Of a stretch of 39,101 nt of DNA, positions 33,727 to 39,101 are shown one piece after another (positions within the stretch are counted from its first letter, which is position 1; every line of letters begins with the position of its first letter). A model generated the notes under the pieces. It saw only the letters and a program-made list of their open reading frames with translations, was not told where the DNA came from and did not search any database. The translations under genes and the position numbers were made by a program. Where the stretch lies: NCBI GenBank assembly GCA_964530165.1, contig CAZGYE010000012.1, positions 1 through 39,101 on the forward strand, written 5' to 3'. Source of the stretch: CAZGYE01 sp964530165. GTDB taxonomy: Bacteria > Planctomycetota > Planctomycetia > Planctomycetales > Planctomycetaceae.

Positions 33727-34656
33727 CTAGTGATGATGGATCGCGGCTCCGATAAACAGGGCCGACAGGAAAGTGAAAATGTAAGCCTGCAGAAACGCCA
33801 CAAACAGCTCCAGACAACTGAACAGCGTCGATCCGATCACGCCGATCAACATGACGATCATCCACTGCCCGGTGCTGGCTGTGGCGGCGCCGGCAATGAG
33901 CCCCAGTACGCCCAGCAACACGACGTGCCCGGCCACCATGTTTGCCAACAAACGAACGCCCAACACACCATGCCGAATGACCATGCCGACAATTTCGATC
34001 ACAAGAATAAACAACTTCAGCGGACTGAAATAGAAAGGCAGATCCATGCTGGGAACCAAGTGAGTCCAGAAACCGAAGAGGCCGAATTTCCTCATTCCCG
34101 ACCCAAACGTCGTGCAGAACACCACACCCGCCAGCGACAGCGTCGTCCCAAACGCCCCAGTCGCCGAGCCGGCCCACGGGACGAGTCCCAGTAGGTTGCA
34201 GCCGAGAATGAAAAAGAACAGCGTCCACAACAGCGGTACAAACCGGTCGGCCTCGGGCCCGCCGATCGCGGGCCGCGCAATCTGATCGCGGATGTAGACC
34301 AGAAAGACCTCGAAGAAGTTCCAGAACTTTCCCTGCGGCGGCCCTCCACCCTGAACCCGCTTTGCCACTCGCGTAAAGATGACCACCAGGATCGCCGCGA
34401 CGACGATCTCCAGAATCATGAACTTCGAGATGCAGAAGCCTGATGCCGATTCGTGTAGGTTCTTCAGCTCGCCGAAAGGCTGTGGAATCAGGATCTTGCC
34501 GTCCATGGCGTGTTCGAACTGAGCGACCGTGGCTTGCCGATGCGCTGTGACGAGAAACTGGGGTACGTCCTCGAGCGACTGGTAGTCCTGCCGCCATAAC
34601 GCTTTCGGAACTTCGAAGAAGTAACCGTCCTTGATGTGTAGAATTGGGTCAGCCAT
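33727..34656 (-). CDS. atpB: Fo ATP synthase a subunit
   Basis: 309 residues, longer than E. coli (271), with a 75-residue N-terminal extension before the first membrane helix (about 78-95). The functional helix carries the essential Arg in GVRLLANMVAGHVVL (R235), facing the c-ring. The last helix ends FLQAYIFTFLSALFIGAAIHHH, the usual Q-A-Y-I-F motif. Five or six membrane segments are expected. The start lies 3 nt after the AtpI-like stop and the stop is 61 nt upstream of atpE. Confidence 0.96.
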   Translation of the reverse strand: MADPILHIKDGYFFEVPKALWRQDYQSLEDVPQFLVTAHRQATVAQFEHAMDGKILIPQPFGELKNLHESASGFCISKFMILEIVVAAILVVIFTRVAKRVQGGGPPQGKFWNFFEVFLVYIRDQIARPAIGGPEADRFVPLLWTLFFFILGCNLLGLVPWAGSATGAFGTTLSLAGVVFCTTFGSGMRKFGLFGFWTHLVPSMDLPFYFSPLKLFILVIEIVGMVIRHGVLGVRLLANMVAGHVVLLGVLGLIAGAATASTGQWMIVMLIGVIGSTLFSCLELFVAFLQAYIFTFLSALFIGAAIHHH

Positions 34657-34659
34657 CGA

Positions 34660-35103
34660 TCAGGATGATTTCGACGCTCCACGCACACGGTTGATAATTC
34701 GCATCACTAACACGGTTTCGACCGATAATGTGAGCAAAAAAAACACGACAAACGCCCCGAACACGCCTCCTTGGGCCAGCTCACGACTACTACTGGTCAA
34801 CACAATGGCGGACAGGATGGGAACACCGGTGCGCAGAAACATTCCGAGGAAGACTCCGGTCGCTGCGGACTTCGTGGCTGAGTAACGGCTCGTGACCACG
34901 AGTGCAGCCGTCGAAGCCAGCCAGCAGACGACCGCCGCAATCGCAACAGCGACGACACCCGGAACTCCGCGCTGCACGTGGGCGAAGTAGGCCGCGATCG
35001 GAAATGCCAACCACACAACAGCAGCCAAAACGGCGCAGCCGGTCACGATTTCGTGTGAACAGTGCTCTGTGACGCAATTCAGCGGACGCCGGTTCAACGT
35101 CAA
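34660..35103 (-). CDS. AtpI-like small membrane protein of the ATP synthase operon
   Basis: 147 residues with four hydrophobic segments: about 20-40 (IVTGCAVLAAVVWLAFPIAAYF), 48-70, 78-100 and 115-137. The start is uncertain: TTG 35103 or TTG 35097; AAGGA is just upstream. AtpI-type proteins accompany atpB and help c-ring assembly or Mg2+ uptake. I do not recognise specific motifs, so the name rests on position and topology. It begins 6 nt after atpZ and ends 3 nt before atpB. Confidence 0.6.
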   Translation of the reverse strand: MTLNRRPLNCVTEHCSHEIVTGCAVLAAVVWLAFPIAAYFAHVQRGVPGVVAVAIAAVVCWLASTAALVVTSRYSATKSAATGVFLGMFLRTGVPILSAIVLTSSSRELAQGGVFGAFVVFFLLTLSVETVLVMRIINRVRGASKSS

Positions 35104-35109
35104 TGGTCC

Positions 35110-35430
35110 TTAGTGGCTGTCGGAGTGATTCGCTTCGTTCCCGTCCGTCGCTTCATCTTGCCGGCGCGGTGGCTCCCGTGTGATTGCGAGCAGATACCAA
35201 ATGCCTGACGCCAAGCCGATGGCGAACCCCAACAACGCAAGAAAGCTCGTTCCCCAACGTTTGTCCAACCATTGCCCGCCCAGGCCGGGCAGCACCATCA
35301 TCAAGGCCGCACTCGTTATCCGCGAGACCCACTCCATCGCCGCGACAATGGGCGGACGGCTGTCATCCGGCGGACCATGCACGGAGCACTCGCTTTCACG
35401 ACTCTCGAAACGCAGAACTCCCTTGCTCAA
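35110..35430 (-). CDS. atpZ: AtpZ/AtpI (ATPase_gene1) family protein
   Basis: Up to 106 residues. The two-helix core is clear: SRITSAALMMVLPGLGGQWLDKRWGTSFLALLGFAIGLASGIWYLL. It matches the family pattern G-x-x-x-D-x-x-x-x-T-x-P/S ... G-x-x-x-G. Starts TTG 35430, GTG 35379 and ATG 35337 are all possible; none has a strong ribosome site, and the first lies at the edge of a 21-bp tandem repeat. It is the first gene of the operon, where AtpZ is often found. In other bacteria AtpZ pairs with AtpI as a divalent-ion transporter for the synthase. Confidence 0.75.
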   Translation of the reverse strand: MSKGVLRFESRESECSVHGPPDDSRPPIVAAMEWVSRITSAALMMVLPGLGGQWLDKRWGTSFLALLGFAIGLASGIWYLLAITREPPRRQDEATDGNEANHSDSH

Positions 35431-35471
35431 ATCGGTGACACAAGTGCTGCAATCGGTGACACAAGTGCTGC
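35430..35471. repeat. Two exact tandem 21-bp repeats in the atp leader
   Basis: Units 35430-35450 and 35451-35471 are identical; each begins AATCGGTGACACAAG. They lie between the likely promoter (35524-35552) and the atpZ coding region, so they are transcribed into the leader. They may be a regulator site or an accidental duplication; the frame through them stays open. Confidence 0.8.
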
Positions 35472-35523
35472 CGATGCTGACACTGCCACAAACGCAAACC
35501 CGACAGTGGACGAAGCGGCGGCT

Positions 35524-35552
35524 AGTGTATTCGTTGCCTTGTCACATGTCAA
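35524..35552 (-). promoter_or_regulatory. Sigma70-type promoter of the ATP synthase operon
   Basis: On the - strand TTGACA (35552-35547), a 17-bp spacer and TACACT (35529-35524). The spacing is ideal, and the next gene, atpZ, starts about 90 bp downstream with the tandem 21-bp repeats in between. Confidence 0.6.
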
Positions 35553-36031
35553 AGGATCGCCGCAGTCGTTTCCATTTTTTTCGGAAGTTCGATGCAGTGA
35601 CGCCGATTTCCTTTTTCTCATGCTTGCCGCTTTTTTGCAGCGACGTCCGTTGAAGATTTCCGCGACAGATGGTACAAGTGAGGGCGCATTGGGGGCGGTG
35701 CTTCATAGGACCGTCAGAAGTATTCGATCGGTTTCTTTGCGATCGTTCCTTTCAGGACGAACATTATCTGGACATCTGCTTTGTTCTTGGCCGATTGTGG
35801 TGAGTCTCGGGTCGAACGCGGACGAGGGAATGATTCCTCTCCGGGGGCAGGGAAAGCCGCCGATTTTTCTTATTGCCGGAAATTGATCGCGTAGGCTTTC
35901 CGCACAACCGAGATGTTGCGCCGCCCGTTTGGCGGTCGCAGGTCGATGCACCATAGTCGCTGGCTGAAGTGTGTCGACGGCGTCTCGCGTGCGGGTCGAG
36001 TTTCTCTGTCCGATTTCTTCGGGAGGTCGAC
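35553..36031. other. Non-coding gap between the atp operon and the DUF4912 gene
   Basis: About 480 bp; frames on either strand have no recognisable content. It has two short T-rich stretches near 35571 and 35628. The promoter of the DUF4912 gene must be near its right end; the ribosome site GGAGG at 36022-36026 is clear. Confidence 0.4.
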
Positions 36032-37006
36032 ATGAGCCCAGAACAACTCAGAGCGTGTACACGCAAACAACTGGCCGCCATGGCGCAAGTCCGTCGCGTC
36101 GTCGGCTGGCACGAAATGAGAAAGCACGAACTGATTGACGCGCTGTCGGCCGTCGGGAGGACCAAGACAACCTGGTCCTACCGACGCAACTTGACGGCGA
36201 ACGGTCGACCAGGAACGTCCACGGGGGGCGTGAAAGATCGACTCATCGCCCGCGTTCACGATCCGTACTGGCTCGATGTGAGCTGGGAGCTGACGCGACG
36301 GATCATCGAGCGAGCTAAGGCTGCACTGGGGATCGACTGGCACCGGGCGGTCCCCGTCATCCGGGTCTTTCAGGTCACCAGCGACGGCACGGCCGTCGCT
36401 TCGGAAACCTGGCTGCGAGATATTGAGATTCGCAGCGAAGCCGATCATTGGTACGTTCCGGTCGACAACCCCCCGCGGGCGTACAAACTGCAGATCGGCT
36501 ACCGCACGCCTGGCGGCAAGTTCTTCGTGCTGGCCCGTTCCAGGAAGGTGCGGACTCCCAAACCCGGCACGAGAAACAGTGGCCACGCTGGGAACGGTAC
36601 GGTTCGGTCGAAGCCGCGACGCGCGCCCGACGATGCGTCTCCTTTTCACTTGAAAGAGATCCTGGACGCCAGACCGGTGCCCATCTCGAATCTGCCGGCG
36701 TCCGGCGGCGCTGCGAAGAAGAAAAACGGTCGCCGTTCGACGGCTGACTGCGATTTCCAGCTTGACGCCGAGTTGATCATCTTTGGTTCGACTCACCCTC
36801 AAGCCGAACTCTCGCTGCTCGGCGAGCCGATTCCCCTGGGTGAGGACGGTTCGTTCTCAGTGCGGTTCAACCTGCCCAACGGCCGGCAAATTCTCCCGGT
36901 GGTGAGCGTGACGCCCAACGGCAACGAGGCCAGAACCATTGCGCTCTCCATCGATCGCAACACGAAAGTCATGGAACCGCAGCGGCTCGACGAATTGTTG
37001 CTTTAA
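36032..37006 (+). CDS. DUF4912 protein with N-terminal Rho-N/SAP-like helices
   Basis: 324 residues from ATG 36032, GGAGG 5 nt upstream. The N-terminus (SPEQLRACTRKQLAAMAQVRRVVGWHEMRKHELIDALSAV) looks like a Rho-N or SAP-type nucleic-acid-binding motif: two helices with a central K-H-E-L-I-D-A-L. DUF4912 follows: DPYWLDVSWELTRRIIERAKAALG is the family signature (D-P-x-W-L-x-V-x-W-E-L), followed by beta strands to about residue 180. The C-terminal part (FQLDAELIIFGSTHPQAELSLLGEPIPLGEDGSFSVRFNLPNGRQ) is a further beta-sandwich. DUF4912 proteins are widespread but not characterised. It is monocistronic by position. Confidence 0.8.
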   Translation: MSPEQLRACTRKQLAAMAQVRRVVGWHEMRKHELIDALSAVGRTKTTWSYRRNLTANGRPGTSTGGVKDRLIARVHDPYWLDVSWELTRRIIERAKAALGIDWHRAVPVIRVFQVTSDGTAVASETWLRDIEIRSEADHWYVPVDNPPRAYKLQIGYRTPGGKFFVLARSRKVRTPKPGTRNSGHAGNGTVRSKPRRAPDDASPFHLKEILDARPVPISNLPASGGAAKKKNGRRSTADCDFQLDAELIIFGSTHPQAELSLLGEPIPLGEDGSFSVRFNLPNGRQILPVVSVTPNGNEARTIALSIDRNTKVMEPQRLDELLL

Positions 37007-37151
37007 CAGGGCTTCTTGCCAACTTCGTCTTGCCCAGCGGTCTGCTGCAGTGTAGCATGGTGTTAGCAATCCGAAGAGGATTTGCGAGACCTCTACCATG
37101 TTCGACTCGGGCTTAGTTTGTTGACCCTACAAGCATCAACCCGGGGAACCT

Positions 37152-37200
37152 GGTTGTTCGGCCGCGTGTAAATCCGAGACTTGACTCGGCTCACACAACC
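37152..37200 (+). promoter_or_regulatory. Long imperfect hairpin in the rarA leader
   Basis: Nested pairing: GGTT with AACC, GTGT (37166-37169) with ACAC (37193-37196), and CCGAG (37174-37178) with CTCGG (37185-37189). It lies 75 bp before rarA, in the 269-bp gap with no other gene. It may be an RNA structure in the leader or the end of the DUF4912 transcript; I cannot tell which. Confidence 0.35.
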
Positions 37201-37275
37201 CGAACTCACGGTTCCCACCTTAACTTTCGGGTTCAAACATTCGTCGCCCGGACGGCATCTGGTAGAGGTTTTTTT

Positions 37276-38580
37276 ATGGGCTTGTTCGACCGGCAAGAAG
37301 CGGACAACCTCGAACGCGCCCGTCCCTTGGCGGCCCGCATGCGGCCGCGGACGCTCGAGGAATTCGTCGGTCAGCGGCATTTTCTGGGTGAAGGCAAGTT
37401 GCTCAGGCGGATGCTCGAGGCCGATCGACTGAGTTCCGTCGTGTTTTACGGCCCGCCCGGGACCGGCAAGACCACGCTGGCGGAGATCATCGCCCGTCAC
37501 ACCCGGCGCGAGTTCGCTGCGCTGAATGCCGCCTCGTCCGGGGTGAAGGAGCTACGGGCGATTCTCGACGCGGCCCGCGACCGTCTGGCCGGCGGTGGAA
37601 CGCGGACGCTGCTGTTCATCGACGAGCTGCACCGCTTCAACCGCACTCAGCAGGACGTGCTGCTGCCCGACGTGGAAGAGGGCGTCGTCTGTCTCATCGG
37701 GGCCACGACGGCCAATCCGTTCTTTTCGCTGGTTTCGCCGCTGGTCAGCCGCAGTCAGATCTTCGAGTTCCGGCCGCTCGAACAGGCCGACATCCTCACT
37801 CTGCTCGAACGGGCGCTTCATGACCGAGCGCTCGGCCTCGGTGACCAGCAGGTCGCAGCGGAACCGGAGGCGCTCCGCTTCCTGGCTGACATCTGTGACG
37901 GCGATGCGCGACGCGCACTCAATGCACTGGAAGTCGGCGTGCTGTCGCTTTCCGGCGGCGACCGGCCGTTCGATCTGGAGACGGCACAGGATTCGATCCA
38001 GAAGAAGGCCATCCACTACGACGACGACGCCCATTACGACGCAGCCAGCGCGCTGATCAAGAGCATGCGCGGCAGCGATCCTGACGCGGCCACCTACTGG
38101 CTGGCTCGTATGCTGGAGGCGGGCGAGGATCCGCGGTTCTTGGCCCGGCGGATCGTGATCGCTGCCGCCGAGGACGTCGGCAACGCCGACCCGATGGCCC
38201 TGGTCGTCGCCAATTCCGCCGCCCAGGCGACCGAGCTGGTCGGGCTGCCCGAATGCCGCATCCCGCTGGTCCAGGCGGTCACGTATGTCGCGCTGGCCCC
38301 GAAGTCGAACGCCTCGATCACGGCCATCGACGCGGCGCTGGCCGACGTCCGGGGCCACCGCGTCCTGCCGGTCCCCATGCACCTGCGAGACGCCCACTAC
38401 CACGGCGCAAAACGGCTCGGTCGCGGCGAGGGGTATCAGTACGCCCACAACTCGCCGGACGGCTGGGTCGACCAGGACTATCTCGGCGTCGAGAAGATCT
38501 ACTACGACCCAGCCGACCGCGGCTTCGAGGCCGAACTCCGCAAACGCCTCGAAGAATACCGCCAACGCCGAAGCTCGTAG
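37276..38580 (+). CDS. rarA: Replication-associated recombination protein RarA (MgsA)
   Basis: 434 residues. AAA+ ATPase of the clamp-loader clade that acts at stalled forks. Seen: RPLAARMRPRTLEEFVGQRHFLGEGKLLRRML, Walker A GPPGTGKT (59-66), the EFAALNAASSGVKELR pattern, Walker B LLFIDELHRFN (112-122), GATTANPFFSLVSPLVSRSQIFE (sensor 1 and Arg finger), then DGDARRALNALE (sensor 2). The C-terminal tetramerisation part starts at KAIHYDDDAHYDAASALIKSMRGSDPDAA, and RRIVIAAAEDVGNADPMAL is the family signature. Full length. ATG 37276 has GAGG 8 nt upstream across a T-run. The stop codon is the first part of the repeat that follows. Confidence 0.96.
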   Translation: MGLFDRQEADNLERARPLAARMRPRTLEEFVGQRHFLGEGKLLRRMLEADRLSSVVFYGPPGTGKTTLAEIIARHTRREFAALNAASSGVKELRAILDAARDRLAGGGTRTLLFIDELHRFNRTQQDVLLPDVEEGVVCLIGATTANPFFSLVSPLVSRSQIFEFRPLEQADILTLLERALHDRALGLGDQQVAAEPEALRFLADICDGDARRALNALEVGVLSLSGGDRPFDLETAQDSIQKKAIHYDDDAHYDAASALIKSMRGSDPDAATYWLARMLEAGEDPRFLARRIVIAAAEDVGNADPMALVVANSAAQATELVGLPECRIPLVQAVTYVALAPKSNASITAIDAALADVRGHRVLPVPMHLRDAHYHGAKRLGRGEGYQYAHNSPDGWVDQDYLGVEKIYYDPADRGFEAELRKRLEEYRQRRSS

Positions 38581-38664
38581 GGCGGGCTGTGCCCACCGGA
38601 AAGTAGGATGGGCTTTGCCCACCCGAAACATGACCGAGTGTTGGGGCAGGCTTTCCAGCCTGCC
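38577..38664. repeat. Cluster of palindromic repeats after rarA
   Basis: Two copies of a GTAGG-type repeat with hairpins (GGGC, TGT, GCCC at 38584-38594; TGGGC, TTT, GCCCA at 38609-38621), and GGCAGGCT, TTCC, AGCCTGCC (38645-38664), the exact reverse complement of the repeat at 24050-24069. The first copy contains the rarA stop codon TAG. Confidence 0.8.
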
Positions 38665-39101
38665 TTTGGCGATCGGCGCGCCCCGTCCCTTCGCGAAACC
38701 AAACGGCGGAACCGCGCGACAGCTCTTGATCCGCTCACCAACGGCCGCCGGTCATTGTCCGCAAAACACCGCGCCCAAACCCAGCCGGCCGCGAATCTTG
38801 TGACGAGAATTCCCGAGAAATACAACCGCGAACGGGGTTGCCGCGAAAACATTGCACAGAAACTTTTTTTTGAGGAAACTTTCATACCAAACAGCTCGAA
38901 CCAAATCGCCGGCCGCCGAGAGCGCATCGCGGTAACGCCGGTTCGCCGCCAGAGTGACGGCAGAACGCCGTTTTTGTTACTGAACCCTCGACCCTCAACT
39001 CTTTGGTTGCGGCTCGTGGAACCATATTTTTCAACAGGCCGCTAGCCCCAATACCGTTTAACGAAGCATAACTCCAATGCACTCATTCGCTTTCGTGAAG
39101 C
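38665..39101. other. Repeat-derived non-coding end of the window
   Basis: No gene I can support. Contains a run of eight T (about 38868-38875) and the phrase TTTTTCAACAGGCCGCTAG near 39027, which looks like intergenic repeat DNA. Frames on both strands are without domains. Confidence 0.4.

Noticed and set aside
35272..35886. A 204-codon + strand frame across the atpZ gene and its promoter
   Set aside because: It is antisense to atpZ, runs through the tandem 21-bp repeat and the atp promoter, and shows no recognisable content.
37141..37275. A tRNA-like T-arm (GGGTTCAAAC) in the rarA leader
   Set aside because: No acceptor, D-arm or anticodon stem can be folded around it; the matching part is too short to be a tRNA.
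38608..39101. Possible gene at the right end of the window
   Set aside because: Frames start inside palindromic repeats and have no recognisable content or ribosome site.

Overview
The window looks like a piece of a planctomycete chromosome (Pirellulales/Planctomycetales-like). The evidence is the overall gene complement and style: a secreted trypsin-type protease, a ceramidase-like protein of the kind common in planctomycetes, polysaccharide deacetylase with FG-GAP repeats, FHA and MoxR proteins, many short palindromic repeats between genes, and an F-type ATP synthase operon in which subunits b and c carry signal peptides. This assignment is an inference; there is no rRNA in the window to confirm it.

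Region 1 (1-8,200, + strand) looks like accessory DNA placed next to gyrB. It starts with an edge fragment of a helix-turn-helix protein on the - strand. Then comes a tightly packed set with ATGA overlaps: a permuted NlpC/P60-like amidase, a secreted trypsin fused to a thioredoxin-like CxxC domain, a small membrane protein, then a cadherin-like surface or fibre protein and a membrane-anchored WD40 protein. A decayed partial copy of the fibre protein's C-terminus sits directly in front of a glycan-modification set: GT2 glycosyltransferase, sulfotransferase-like protein, a second glycosyltransferase with a DTD motif, and a class I methyltransferase.

Region 2 (8,269-16,022, - strand) is the replication-initiation block. 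In transcription order it reads tartrate/isopropylmalate-type dehydrogenase, cysteine desulfurase, dnaA, a 392-bp gap that is a candidate oriC, dnaN, dciA (DUF721) and gyrB. There is no recF between dnaN and gyrB. DnaA is divergent: it lacks domain I and has changed Walker B and DnaA-box-recognition residues.

Region 3 (16,395-27,053) is mixed metabolism and regulation: an isolated MoxR ATPase, an AAA ATPase with winged-helix-like C-terminus behind a striking AT-rich promoter/palindrome, a PolB-type 3'-5' exonuclease, a PIG-L deacetylase, a ceramidase-like protein, a deacetylase/FG-GAP protein, a ThDP enzyme and an FHA protein. Several palindromic repeat elements lie in the gaps.

Region 4 (27,391-35,430, - strand) is a complete F1Fo ATP synthase operon: atpZ, an AtpI-like gene, atpB, E, F, H, A, G, D, C, with a convincing sigma70-type promoter at its head. 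Four of its gaps hold strong palindromes from at least three families, mostly just after a stop codon. Region 5 (36,032-39,101) has a DUF4912/Rho-N-like protein, rarA, and a repeat-rich tail.

The most unusual signal is not a gene. It is a dispersed palindromic element (three copies: about 21,815, 25,991 and 33,250) whose right edge sits against the stop codon of a - strand gene each time; one copy has expanded into four 25-bp units and one lies inside the ATP synthase operon between atpE and atpF.
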